Shown here piece by piece: positions 1 through 5,851 of a stretch of DNA of 45,705 nucleotides (its first letter is position 1; every line of letters starts with the position of its first letter). The translations under genes and the position numbers were made by a program. This stretch comes from a virus, in IMG/VR virus record IMGVR_UViG_3300044679_000050, positions 1 to 45,705 of that record; one strand, given 5' to 3'. Below the pieces are notes generated by a model. That model was not told the origin of the DNA. It made no database searches and saw only the letters and a list, made by a program, of their open reading frames with translations.

Positions 1-97
1 TAACATTGGCTAGAATTGCGCAGCCGATACAGATCACGATCGTGGTTAGGATCGCGGATACTGCCATACGTCTGAAATTAGCGATCGGATCGAACAT
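1..97 (-). CDS. Small membrane protein, copy 1 (3' end cut by window edge)
   Basis: The minus-strand reading frame starts with ATG at 97 and runs off the left edge after 32 codons. The visible protein begins MFDPIANFRRM and continues with one hydrophobic stretch (roughly residues 11-32), so it is a predicted single-pass inner-membrane peptide. It is identical to the start of the complete 39-residue gene at 2665-2784. The start shares its A with the TGA of the tiny ORF before it (TGATG), and the sequence GGGGAAAGAGG in front serves as ribosome binding site. Function unknown. Confidence 0.7.
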   Translation of the reverse strand, partial: MFDPIANFRRMAVSAILTTIVICIGCAILANV

Positions 98-112
98 CAC
101 CTCTTTCCCCGG
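1..112. repeat. Left-edge part of a 323-bp duplicated segment
   Basis: Bases 1-112 are identical to 2688-2799; the match stops after the CCCCGG at 107-112. It is the promoter-proximal part (in minus-strand direction) of the duplicated two-gene segment that is intact at 2477-2799. The other outer part lies at 45607-45705. Together the ends fit a circular molecule whose assembly broke inside the second copy, leaving about 112 bp unread. Confidence 0.9.
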
Positions 113-150
113 CGGTTCATCAGGTGCTCTAGGCGATCTGGATTACTCAT
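97..150 (-). CDS. 17-codon bridging mini-ORF
   Basis: An ATG at 150 opens a 17-residue frame (MSNPDRLEHLMNRRGKR) that ends TGATG on the next gene. It overlaps the end of the 74-residue gene upstream. Its last residues repeat the C-terminal NRGKR of the 109-residue gene at 2784-3113, and the DNA under them is part of the duplicated segment. It may be translated simply to couple the neighbours, or be the scar of a replaced gene whose 3' end survived. No function is implied by its sequence. Confidence 0.4.
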   Translation of the reverse strand: MSNPDRLEHLMNRRGKR

Positions 151-367
151 CGACGCCTCCCTTGGGCACAGAGCATCCGAATGGGATGTGCTCGTTTGCG
201 TGGAACAGATGATCGGCGAGCCGCACGGCGTATCCGGCGATATCGGCACCAGTGCAGTTGACCAGCGACCAGCCGCAACGATCATTGGCCGCAAAGACGG
301 ACGGATTTGCCGCGAAACCGGCGAGTATTTGCGCGGCGATCTCACCGCGACGGTCCTTCGCGCTCAT
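143..367 (-). CDS. Hypothetical early protein, 74 aa
   Basis: This soluble 74-residue protein starts MSAKDRRGEIAAQI and contains the stretch CTGADIAGYAVRLADHLF. That pattern, a short N-terminal DRR helix followed later by an A-x-x-YA-x-x-LAD helix, recurs in small phage early proteins of unknown function. It starts at an ATG that overlaps the stop of the 16-codon mini-ORF before it (ATGA). Its C-terminus SVPKGG is also found in another mini-ORF at 3501-3539, together with the DNA CCCAAGGGAGG. I do not recognise a function. Confidence 0.7.
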   Translation of the reverse strand: MSAKDRRGEIAAQILAGFAANPSVFAANDRCGWSLVNCTGADIAGYAVRLADHLFHANEHIPFGCSVPKGGVDE

Positions 368-414
368 CGGTCGACTCCCCTATCGGGCGCAGGCTCGTTG
401 CCTTTCTGAGGCAT
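364..414 (-). CDS. 16-codon bridging mini-ORF
   Basis: An ATG at 414, preceded by GGAGAGGTGAAG at good spacing, opens a 16-residue frame (MPQKGNEPAPDRGVDR) whose TGA overlaps the start of the 74-residue gene (ATGA). The good ribosome site and coupling suggest real translation, but the peptide is too short to assign. It could also be the remnant of a gene removed by recombination. Confidence 0.45.
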   Translation of the reverse strand: MPQKGNEPAPDRGVDR

Positions 415-446
415 CGACTTCACCTCTCCATCGGCTTGATAGCCGG

Positions 447-656
447 CTACCACTGAACGTATCGATGACAGATAGCGCATCGCTTGCTCCCGTGCTCGCC
501 GCTCGAATCGGTCCAAGTCATATACGCCGTCCATTCATGCTGACAGGCGTGCGGCTGAACCGTCGTTATAGTCGGGGTGAATTGCGCGAGACTGGCCTGA
601 GCACAACACGGATTGGGGCCAGTCAGGCCGTGAGCTGGACAATGCCAAAGACTCAT
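447..656 (-). CDS. Cys/His-rich small protein, 69 aa
   Basis: The protein has an N-terminal CPAHGLTGP-x3-CC segment and a C-terminal HACQHEW...CAIC segment, so it could bind one or two zinc ions. Start ATG at 656 overlaps the stop of the preceding gene (ATGA). The spacing of Cys and His pairs resembles small phage zinc-ribbon proteins of unknown role. It lies in the chain of early genes controlled from the 1232-1274 promoter or from the main leftward promoter. Confidence 0.65.
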   Translation of the reverse strand: MSLWHCPAHGLTGPNPCCAQASLAQFTPTITTVQPHACQHEWTAYMTWTDSSGEHGSKRCAICHRYVQW

Positions 657-835
657 GTTTGCTTCGCCTCTGTTTCACGTGATGGCATATGGTCCGCGTC
701 GTAGTAAAATTGCGTCTCTACGGCGCACCGAACCTTGCACCGATCGCATGTATAGAGTTCATACGCGTGGCCACCTTGACTCTGCCTGACTATCTGTAGC
801 CCCATGACCTTTCTGCATTCCGGGCAATAGATCAC
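653..835 (-). CDS. Zinc-ribbon protein, 60 aa
   Basis: Two CxxC pairs are visible: C4-P-E-C7 and C30-D-R-C33, with C37 nearby, a typical zinc ribbon. The start is GTG at 835, chosen because it overlaps the stop of the HTH gene before it (GTGA) and leaves the first CxxC intact. Such ribbons often bind nucleic acid or a host protein; here the partner is unknown. Confidence 0.7.
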   Translation of the reverse strand: MIYCPECRKVMGLQIVRQSQGGHAYELYTCDRCKVRCAVETQFYYDADHMPSRETEAKQT

Positions 836-1020
836 TCTGATACCTCTGGATTGGCCTGTGACTCTAGCCAGCGCAGCGCCAGTTCCACCGTCTTAGGCAC
901 CACCGAATCGCCTGACACGTACTTGCGCATAGTCCTCTCGTTGATCTCTAGTGCCTTCGCTGCGCCGCGCTGTGAGAGTCCAGCGCGGTCTAGCAGGCGT
1001 TGCAGCTGCATGGCGGTCAT
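832..1020 (-). CDS. Small HTH transcription regulator, 62 aa
   Basis: Residues 4-45 (LQRLLDRAGLSQRGAAKALE, then a second helix beginning INERTMRKYV) fit a helix-turn-helix of the XRE/Cro type: a short helix, LSQRGAAKAL, a turn, and a recognition helix. At 62 residues it is about the length of a minimal Cro-like protein. It overlaps the gene before it (TAATG) and is the second gene after a promoter that carries a 32-bp dyad at 1243-1274, so autoregulation there is a reasonable inference. DNA binding is likely; the target is not shown. Confidence 0.75.
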   Translation of the reverse strand: MTAMQLQRLLDRAGLSQRGAAKALEINERTMRKYVSGDSVVPKTVELALRWLESQANPEVSE

Positions 1021-1214
1021 TACATGCGTCCGATGCGGACCTGAGCCTTGCCGCCGAGAATCTGGGGAATAGCTAACACGTTCGATATGCCAGCTTTGCG
1101 GTCTGATATCTCCTTGACCATAACATCGTTACCACGGCCCTCTGCTACTGCCAATTCAAGCTGCGCTAAGGTGTAGCCGGGGAATTTGCGATTAGTCTTG
1201 ATTGCTCCGTCCAT
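1020..1214 (-). CDS. Hypothetical early protein, 64 aa
   Basis: First gene after the internal promoter, starting ATG at 1214 behind the ribosome site AAGGAGAC. The protein (MDGAIKTNRKFPGYTLAQLE...) has a FPGYTLAQLE helix start and a basic C-terminus ending RIGRM. It contains no known motif. It is translationally coupled to the HTH gene, so the pair may form a small regulatory unit, for example a toxin-antitoxin or regulator-partner pair, but the sequence does not decide this. Confidence 0.65.
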   Translation of the reverse strand: MDGAIKTNRKFPGYTLAQLELAVAEGRGNDVMVKEISDRKAGISNVLAIPQILGGKAQVRIGRM

Positions 1215-1231
1215 TTCTGTCTCCTTGGTAA

Positions 1232-1274
1232 GTGAGGCTATTAGGCCATATAACCCTATAGGGTGTCAAGGCCT
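1232..1274 (-). promoter_or_regulatory. Internal leftward promoter with a 32-bp operator-like dyad
   Basis: On the minus strand TTGACA (1269-1264) and CCTAAT (1245-1240) are separated by 18 bp and precede the ATG at 1214. Centred on 1258/1259 is a symmetric array: AGGCC, five bases, the perfect palindrome ACCCTATAGGGT (1253-1264), five bases, GGCCT. It spans from the -35 box into the -10 box, a classic repressor position. The nearby HTH protein (832-1020) is the obvious candidate to bind it. Confidence 0.65.
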
Positions 1275-1277
1275 ATG

Positions 1278-1472
1278 TCACACTTTAGCAAGGTTCTCTT
1301 TTTTGCACCATTCGCAGTCCGTAGGGCATCTATCCTCAGCATCTTCGAGCCTAGAATGAAGCTCTAAAGCAACGCCAACCATGGCGTCGTAGTCGGACGC
1401 AAGAACAACCTCTCGCTCGGATAGGTACCCTGGCTCAATGAACAGTGATGCCAAATACCGTTTTGCGCTCAT
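1278..1472 (-). CDS. Hypothetical protein with LASDYDAM motif, 64 aa
   Basis: The chosen ATG at 1472 overlaps the stop of the upstream gene (ATGA); the longer frame upstream is out of context. Residues VVLASDYDAM match VLASEYDAM in the 109-residue gene at 2784-3113, and both proteins end in a Cys-containing tail (here C-P-T-D-C-E-W-C). They look like distant paralogues with a helical middle and a possible C-terminal zinc site. It is the last gene before the internal promoter at 1232-1274. Confidence 0.65.
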   Translation of the reverse strand: MSAKRYLASLFIEPGYLSEREVVLASDYDAMVGVALELHSRLEDAEDRCPTDCEWCKKENLAKV

Positions 1473-1690
1473 TCGACACCTTTGGATTTGGTCGGGAAGT
1501 CCAAATCTTGGAGCGGTACTTTCAGCCGCCATGCCCAATATCGAAATACCAATCGCGAGACCCACACTGGCATCCTGAACCATAGAGCGCGGTCGTTGTT
1601 CAGCATCCATCGGCCGCTATCCTCGCCGTAAACGCAAGGGGCGTCGGGATGGCGGGTGAAGAATGTGCGGAAAACTTGCAGGTTGTTCAT
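1469..1690 (-). CDS. Hypothetical basic protein, 73 aa
   Basis: Start ATG at 1690 overlaps the TGA of the Lar-like gene. The protein (MNNLQVFRTFFTRHPDAPCV...) is rich in aromatic and basic residues: WFRMPVWVSRLVFRYWAWRL is strongly amphipathic and could lie on a membrane or bind nucleic acid. No known domain is recognised. Confidence 0.6.
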   Translation of the reverse strand: MNNLQVFRTFFTRHPDAPCVYGEDSGRWMLNNDRALWFRMPVWVSRLVFRYWAWRLKVPLQDLDFPTKSKGVE

Positions 1691-1971
1691 GGTTCGTTTA
1701 CTTCGGATGTATTTTGTGAGCGTCGATTCCACTCGAGAGCTGCTGACGGTCGGTCCCGATAATGCTGCGGTGTTTGTACGCCGCACGAGGTATTCGTACA
1801 GCACACGCCAATAGGGAAGCGGTCATCGGCGCGGTACGAATTGAAATAGCCGGCGCTATGCCCGCAGAAGGGGCATGGCTTCAACGTCACGCGATCCTCA
1901 TCGATGTTCCCACGATGATCCATACAGGTCATCTCCAAGCCGCCTACAGTTGTTATATTGCGTTCCGTCAC
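1687..1971 (-). CDS. Lar-like restriction alleviation protein, 94 aa
   Basis: Residues 30-82 carry the pattern of the Lar family: LKPCPFCGHSAGYF, then CC at 57-58, C63, and a closing ALEWNRR. Lar of the Rac prophage reduces type I restriction of incoming DNA by affecting modification; many phages carry short relatives whose activity is untested. GTG at 1971 is preferred as start because it overlaps the upstream stop (GTGA); ATG at 1932 or 1923 would also keep the whole domain. The last residues (RSQNTS) are shared, at DNA level, with the end of the gene before it. Confidence 0.7.
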   Translation of the reverse strand: MTERNITTVGGLEMTCMDHRGNIDEDRVTLKPCPFCGHSAGYFNSYRADDRFPIGVCCTNTSCGVQTPQHYRDRPSAALEWNRRSQNTSEVNEP

Positions 1972-2186
1972 TTGGCTTCTCCTGAAGTATTTTGTGAGCG
2001 CGCCTCTCGCCACGCGCGGAGTTCGTCGGCATCAACGTATATGTGCGGGCTCTTTGGCTCTCGGATCAATCTTGGCGCAGACAATCCATGATCCTCGGCG
2101 ATCAATTCGGCTAGCAAATCGCCAGTTAATTCTACCAGCTTAGGCTTCTTCGGCGGCTCTGGCGGGGTGTAGTGTCCTCTACGCAT
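1968..2186 (-). CDS. Hypothetical early protein, 72 aa
   Basis: The 72-residue protein starts with a proline- and lysine-rich arm (PPEPPKKPK) followed by an acidic helical region and YVDADELRAWREA. The C-terminal codons share the 14-mer CGCTCACAAAATAC with the next gene's end. An ATG at 2186 follows a GGAG ribosome site. No recognised family. Confidence 0.6.
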   Translation of the reverse strand: MRRGHYTPPEPPKKPKLVELTGDLLAELIAEDHGLSAPRLIREPKSPHIYVDADELRAWREARSQNTSGEAK

Positions 2187-2198
2187 GGCTAAGCTCCG

Positions 2199-2480
2199 TC
2201 ACTCGAGGGAGCCAGCAAGAGACAACACTCCCTTGATCTCTTTCTGGGCTTTCTTCAGGTCGGCTTTGACCAGATCGATTGCGCGCTTTACCTCATCGGC
2301 GCTATCTATCCAATAGCTTCCGTTGTTGGCAAATGTCAGCCCGCGGCCATCGTCAAACACCAAGGTCTTGTTGCCGGCGCTAAGATCAACGCGATTGACT
2401 GGCAGCGCGTCGAATAAAACCCCCTTGACGCGCTTACCCACAAATTCACGAAAGCAGTCTCTCGTATTGGATGCAGTCAT
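2199..2480 (-). CDS. Hypothetical early protein, 93 aa
   Basis: This protein has a small beta-rich N-terminal part (KGVLFDALPVNRVDLS, then KTLVFDDGRGLTF) followed by a C-terminal helix with many Lys (VKRAIDLVKADLKKAQKEIK). Start ATG at 2480 overlaps the stop of the duplicated 63-residue gene (ATGA). The alternation of short strands around DDGRGL recalls small phage proteins near recombination genes, but I do not recognise a family. Confidence 0.65.
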   Translation of the reverse strand: MTASNTRDCFREFVGKRVKGVLFDALPVNRVDLSAGNKTLVFDDGRGLTFANNGSYWIDSADEVKRAIDLVKADLKKAQKEIKGVLSLAGSLE

Positions 2481-2668
2481 CGCTTCTCTCCCCGGTTCGC
2501 CTTGAACTCTAGCGAAATGTCCTCGATCGTTTCCAACAGGCTCCGGATCACACGCGCGGCTACGATCAATTGCTCTCTTGGCTCTAGATGCGCGGTCTCA
2601 TCCCCGTACGCATGCTCAAGCGCATTTATGGCGATCTCGGCTCGATGGCTCACGGCTCCCAGGTTCAT
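2477..2668 (-). CDS. Hypothetical helical protein, 63 aa (duplicated gene)
   Basis: A soluble, mostly helical protein: ALEHAYGDETAHLEPREQLI and VIRSLLETIEDISLEF look like two amphipathic helices. Small phage proteins with this ALEHAYG-type start are often found in early operons; function unknown. ATG at 2668 overlaps the stop of the 39-residue membrane protein, and the TGA overlaps the next ATG. The C-terminus NRGEKR lies over the junction sequence that also starts the right-edge copy. Confidence 0.7.
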   Translation of the reverse strand: MNLGAVSHRAEIAINALEHAYGDETAHLEPREQLIVAARVIRSLLETIEDISLEFKANRGEKR

Positions 2669-2784
2669 GGTCTAGCGAGCCAGACAATAACATTGGCTAG
2701 AATTGCGCAGCCGATACAGATCACGATCGTGGTTAGGATCGCGGATACTGCCATACGTCTGAAATTAGCGATCGGATCGAACAT
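2665..2784 (-). CDS. Small membrane protein, 39 aa (duplicated gene)
   Basis: The frame starts at ATG 2784 (TGATG with the preceding stop) and ends at TGA 2667-2665, overlapping the next ATG. The 39 residues are one hydrophobic helix (about 11-36, AVSAILTTIVICIGCAILAN) with a basic N-terminal FRRM and a C-terminal R-P, predicting an inner-membrane peptide. It is duplicated together with the 63-residue gene. Function unknown; possibilities include superinfection exclusion or a lysis modulator. Confidence 0.7.
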   Translation of the reverse strand: MFDPIANFRRMAVSAILTTIVICIGCAILANVIVWLARP

Positions 2785-3113
2785 CACCTCTTTCCCCGGT
2801 TCGCCTGTGGGCAGGGAGTGCCCTCAGGGTGGTGGCCATAACACACCGAACACGCGTACATCATCGGCACCGCGAACGGATCTACTTTCGTTTCCGCAGT
2901 GAGGCCTAGCGCAGCGCGCGCGTCCTTTAGCAAACGGTTGTCGTACCCTACAAGATTGTTGATGCGCAAGGAGGCGACAACGTCCTCATATAAGCTTTTG
3001 AGGACCGCCCTCATCGCGTCGTATTCAGATGCAAGGACGTATTCCTCTTTAGGACCGAAATCCATGATGCCCGGTACACGCATATCGTCCGTCGGCACGT
3101 ATCGCTTAACCAT
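2784..3113 (-). CDS. LASEYDAM-motif protein, 109 aa
   Basis: The start ATG at 3113 overlaps the TAA of the preceding gene. The protein has an N-terminal VLASEYDAMRAVLKSLYEDV helix, a variable middle, and a C-terminal CSVCYGHHPEGTPCP segment that could bind zinc. It shares the LAS-D/E-YDAM motif with the 64-residue gene at 1278-1472. Its last codons (NRGKR) overlie the junction sequence used by the duplicated cassette. Confidence 0.65.
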   Translation of the reverse strand: MVKRYVPTDDMRVPGIMDFGPKEEYVLASEYDAMRAVLKSLYEDVVASLRINNLVGYDNRLLKDARAALGLTAETKVDPFAVPMMYACSVCYGHHPEGTPCPQANRGKR

Positions 3114-3312
3114 TGGACTTCTCGTTGTTTTCCAAAGCAGCGCGTGCGACTTCCCACGGGTCAATGCCGCAGTCGTCGCGACATACGACGATCTTTCGTA
3201 GCGCCGCCTCGAGTGCAGCGATGCGGTCGGTGAGCGTCTTATGCTCATCGAAAGTGATTACTCGGTCATTCATTCCGAGTAGCCGGCAGCCGCAAGTTTC
3301 GCATTTGTACAT
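3106..3312 (-). CDS. Zinc-ribbon plus helix protein, 68 aa
   Basis: N-terminal MYKCETCGCRLLGMNDRVI gives a CxxCxC site; a helix beginning ALEAALRKIV follows; the C-terminus CRDDCGIDPWEVARAALE matches the common short phage tail in which a Cys pair precedes an A-x-x-ALE helix. Start ATG at 3312 sits four bases after the previous stop. Such proteins are frequent in phage early operons; their role is unknown. Confidence 0.65.
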   Translation of the reverse strand: MYKCETCGCRLLGMNDRVITFDEHKTLTDRIAALEAALRKIVVCRDDCGIDPWEVARAALENNEKSNG

Positions 3313-3316
3313 GCCG

Positions 3317-3508
3317 TCATTCCCTTTGCGACTGTGATGGTCCTTTTTGGGGCGTCGAATTAAGGGTTGGTGGTGGAAGCGATGGTATAAAACGAACGCC
3401 ACAATCTTGGCATTCCCAGTGCTCGCTTTCGCAGCCGTTCATATAGCGCTTATGTACGTGTACGAGATAGCGATGCGCGCAACAAGGTGATGACATATCG
3501 TCAAACAT
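3317..3508 (-). CDS. Cys-rich protein, 63 aa
   Basis: Cysteines occur as PCC, C25 and C-Q-D-C with histidines between, suggesting one zinc site; the C-terminal third is low-complexity (PSLPPPTLNSTPQKGPSQSQ). Start ATG at 3508 follows GGGAGGACTCGAAG, a strong ribosome site that itself lies inside a 12-codon mini-ORF. The same AGGACTCGA appears before the next upstream gene's start at 3754. Confidence 0.6.
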   Translation of the reverse strand: MFDDMSSPCCAHRYLVHVHKRYMNGCESEHWECQDCGVRFIPSLPPPTLNSTPQKGPSQSQRE

Positions 3509-3539
3509 CTTCGAGTCCTCCCTTGGGAACCGATTTCAT
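3501..3539 (-). CDS. 12-codon bridging mini-ORF
   Basis: ATG at 3539 overlaps the TGA of the 72-residue gene (ATGA), and the 12-residue frame (MKSVPKGGLEDV) ends inside the next gene's first codons. SVPKGG is also the C-terminus of the 74-residue gene at 143-367. The peptide may be only a coupling device that keeps ribosomes on the message, or the surviving tail of a lost gene. Confidence 0.4.
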   Translation of the reverse strand: MKSVPKGGLEDV

Positions 3540-3754
3540 TCGGCGTGCAAGATCGCTATGACCTTGCCTCTGATTGTCACGGTGCCACCGCACTTGCGGC
3601 AGCTCTCCGAGTCTCCAAGAATGTCGGCGGCGATCTCCGGCGGGCAGTCGTCTAGGGAATACTCGGCAAGGCCGCACTCGCCGGCCTTGCTTTGAAACTC
3701 CACCTGCTCGCCGCACGTCCGGCACCGCACCAACACTGAGTCAAACATTCCCAT
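3536..3754 (-). CDS. Zinc-ribbon protein, 72 aa
   Basis: The protein begins MGMFDSVLVRCRTCGEQVEF with GECGLAEYSLDDCP in the middle and CRKCGG near the C-terminus; the two CxxC pairs around QSKAGEC are the hallmark of a widespread phage family that starts M-F-D-S and reads C-x-x-C-x(4,5)-EFQSKAG. The function of that family is unknown to me. ATG at 3754 is preferred over the upstream frame because it follows AGGACTCGA at good distance. Confidence 0.75.
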   Translation of the reverse strand: MGMFDSVLVRCRTCGEQVEFQSKAGECGLAEYSLDDCPPEIAADILGDSESCRKCGGTVTIRGKVIAILHAE

Positions 3755-3791
3755 AATCGAGTCCTTTTTGAGGCGCCACAGATACAATCGC

Positions 3792-4136
3792 TCACTTTCC
3801 CTCCTTTGCAGTACCTTGCGCAGGTGAGTATATGGTCTCGACGTGACCGACTAGATAGCCGTGGTAGTGCTCCCAGTTGCTGCCGTTCCAGCGCCATTCG
3901 GAAGACGCGGCGGCGCGGACGCCACACTCACATAGCCAGTGCTCAGCTGCATCTATACCTTCCATGGCGGTCTGTCTGGGCACGAGTCGTATGGTAGATT
4001 TCTCTGATGAGAGTCGCACCATCTCTTCGTATAATTCGGTGCGCGGATCTACGAATACCTGCGCCGCGCGAATTATTTTTTCCAAGTGAGCGATGTGTTC
4101 TTCCATATCCAGAATCAATCCGTCCAATGTGTTCAC
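3792..4136 (-). CDS. Hypothetical protein, 114 aa
   Basis: A helical N-terminus (LDMEEHIAHLEKIIRAAQVF) is followed by a C-terminal portion with CEC and several Trp/Tyr (SEWRWNGSNWEHYHGYLVGH). Start is GTG at 4136, which overlaps the previous stop as GTGA, the same arrangement used elsewhere in this operon. No domain recognised. Confidence 0.6.
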   Translation of the reverse strand: MNTLDGLILDMEEHIAHLEKIIRAAQVFVDPRTELYEEMVRLSSEKSTIRLVPRQTAMEGIDAAEHWLCECGVRAAASSEWRWNGSNWEHYHGYLVGHVETIYSPAQGTAKEGK

Positions 4137-4414
4137 GGCTTAACTTCCTTTGCAGAAGGAGAGCCGTAAGCAGATCGCACCAAGCTCCACGACATTTTTG
4201 CGCGTTCTTGAAAGCCGCATAGCTCGCACGTCCGTAGCAACCCTTCCGTAATGTTCGCGGGCGCCGAGCGCCACGGACCAGCATGGGCTCCTACTGCGTC
4301 GCCATACCAAAACTCGTGCTTGCATCGTATCGGCGTGTGCGGGCATGGCGTTCCGGCCGGCGCACCGCAGCCGCAGTCTTCCGCGTATGCTTTCGGGTCT
4401 ATTTTTTCAGTCAT
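4133..4414 (-). CDS. Cys-rich protein, 93 aa
   Basis: N-terminal DCGCGAPAGTPCPHTPIRC and C-terminal CELCGF give at least seven cysteines arranged as possible zinc sites. ATG at 4414 overlaps the preceding TGA. The GTPCP element recurs in the 109-residue protein at 2784-3113. Function unknown. Confidence 0.6.
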   Translation of the reverse strand: MTEKIDPKAYAEDCGCGAPAGTPCPHTPIRCKHEFWYGDAVGAHAGPWRSAPANITEGLLRTCELCGFQERAKMSWSLVRSAYGSPSAKEVKP

Positions 4415-4643
4415 TTTGAATTTCCTTTGCACGTGCTGAGCATGTGCAGTTACCGCAGGGATACCCCGATCTGCCGTAGGGGCATCCAGCCATCGGATCG
4501 TCGCCAGCTTCATCCTGGCGCCCGCGCTGATATGCCGAGTACCAGAATTGTTCCAACTTCTCGAAAAGCTCTTTGTCTTCGAGCGATTTAATCCCCAGCG
4601 CGGCGCGCAACACGGCGATTTTTACGTCAGCGGCATGAATCAT
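4407..4643 (-). CDS. Cys-rich C-terminal protein, 78 aa
   Basis: An N-terminal helical half (DVKIAVLRAALGIKSLEDKE...) is joined to CPYGRSGYPCGNCTC, a dense Cys cluster. The ATG at 4643 lies 25 bases after the previous stop, behind GAGGGAAAAGAGGCG, so it has its own ribosome site. Function unknown. Confidence 0.6.
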   Translation of the reverse strand: MIHAADVKIAVLRAALGIKSLEDKELFEKLEQFWYSAYQRGRQDEAGDDPMAGCPYGRSGYPCGNCTCSARAKEIQND

Positions 4644-4667
4644 GATTCGCCTCTTTTCCCTCAGATG

Positions 4668-4994
4668 TCACGACTTGCGCCGTGACGCCTCCAATGTTCG
4701 ATACACATCGATCAAGATCTCGGCTCTCGAGCGCTTCGCCTTCAGCGTCTCGAACTCGAGCATCGAGGCGCACAAAGATTCATCGGCCGCGACTACGTCA
4801 GCATGGCCTTCTGCTTTGGCTTTGCGCACTTCCACCCCTCCCTCCGTTTCGACAAACACTCGTGCTCTCGTGCGTTTCGATAAGATTTCTGCACGCAATA
4901 AATCAGCTTTAGCCTTGGCGTATTGCTCATCCGATTCACTCAGAAAAAGCATCGCATTTTCCATCCGTTCCGTTGTGATCGGGTCTCGATTCAT
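4668..4994 (-). CDS. Helical protein linked to recombinase, 108 aa
   Basis: Almost entirely alpha-helical: an acidic N-terminal YAKAKADLLRAEILSKRTRA coil, a short linker with AEGHADVVAADE, and a C-terminal AEILIDVYRTLEASRR. The ending, a helix with x-x-W/Y-R-S/T-L-E-A-S-x-R, is typical of a protein commonly encoded next to phage exonuclease or ERF genes. It starts with an ATGA overlap on the ERF gene, supporting a shared role in recombination, but its activity is unknown. Confidence 0.65.
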   Translation of the reverse strand: MNRDPITTERMENAMLFLSESDEQYAKAKADLLRAEILSKRTRARVFVETEGGVEVRKAKAEGHADVVAADESLCASMLEFETLKAKRSRAEILIDVYRTLEASRRKS

Positions 4995-5851
4995 CGACGC
5001 GGATCGCTCTCGATTTCCATGGCTGTTAACTCTTCCGCCATCGCCTTGTACTTCTTCCAGGCAGAGCGCGACTTAGGCGGCAACAGATGGCTCGCGGCTA
5101 TATAGAGATCGTTATTTCCCCGAATCATGTCGTGCAAATCCATGACGCGCATCGCACGTTTCTGATCAGTATCGACCGGATTGGTGCCAATGACTCCTAA
5201 GGCGGAGAGCATTTTATCAGCTGTATTGCGCGCCTCCTGTGGGTCAACGTTATTCAATGCATCCCCGCGGATCTCGTCTGGCTTCTTCTCGTCCTGTCCG
5301 TCATTGTCTTCATTGGTTAGCACCACATCGAAGACCATGCACTTGAGGTAGCGTCGCCCATAGCTGATCGTCGATCCGCTAGCCTGAATTGCGGTCTTGT
5401 TTGGATTGCCCTTGAGCCCCACGTTATCCAGTGCTAGGTCGAAATGCTTGACCGTGGTATGGCCCGCGGAATGCATGACATCGCACACGATCCGAATATG
5501 ATCAGCCTTTGGGCAATCTGCCGTGTCAAATGACAACGAGAAGCCCTCCGCCGTGTAGATTGGCGTGATGGCATCAGAGATGGTCTCAAGGCGCGCATAT
5601 GGCGAATTGGTCTGACTGTTCATAGCGTCTCTGAAGACCGGCTTAATCTTTGCCTGTACAACCGCCATAGCCGAGTTATAGGCGGCTTTCCTCTGTTCAG
5701 CCTGCATATCCTTGTGGATGTTCAAAAGCCGCTCCAGCTTATCTATATCGACGCTCGGATCGCGCGCGGCACGCTCGATCATGGCAAGCATTGGATCTTC
5801 GGAGACCCGCTCACGTACCTGCGGAACGATCAATCTGGTTGGCTCATTCAT
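4991..5851 (-). CDS. erf: ERF-family single-strand annealing recombinase
   Basis: ERF proteins anneal complementary single strands during phage recombination and genome circularisation. The 286-residue protein shows the family features: an N-terminal MLAMIERAARDPSVDIDKLE region, the core YNSAMAVVQAKI and SPYARLETISDAI, the signature GSTISYGRRYL at 159-169, and DNDGQD at 182-187, followed by a helical C-terminus. ATG at 5851 is used, not the ATG 20 codons upstream, because it overlaps the preceding stop (ATGA). The helical protein downstream is coupled in the same way. A recombinase would help circularise terminally redundant DNA and would favour cassette exchange in the early operon. Confidence 0.88.
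   Translation of the reverse strand: MNEPTRLIVPQVRERVSEDPMLAMIERAARDPSVDIDKLERLLNIHKDMQAEQRKAAYNSAMAVVQAKIKPVFRDAMNSQTNSPYARLETISDAITPIYTAEGFSLSFDTADCPKADHIRIVCDVMHSAGHTTVKHFDLALDNVGLKGNPNKTAIQASGSTISYGRRYLKCMVFDVVLTNEDNDGQDEKKPDEIRGDALNNVDPQEARNTADKMLSALGVIGTNPVDTDQKRAMRVMDLHDMIRGNNDLYIAASHLLPPKSRSAWKKYKAMAEELTAMEIESDPRR

Larger units (their letters stand above)
2477..2799. repeat. Intact copy of a 323-bp two-gene duplication
   Basis: This segment carries the 39- and 63-residue genes complete. Its first 99 bp (2477-2575) equal 45607-45705 and its last 112 bp (2688-2799) equal 1-112, without mismatch. Both borders are gene junctions: the left begins at the ATGA between the 63- and 93-residue genes, the right just upstream of the 39-residue gene's ribosome site. 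The duplication is therefore a clean two-gene cassette. Confidence 0.9.
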
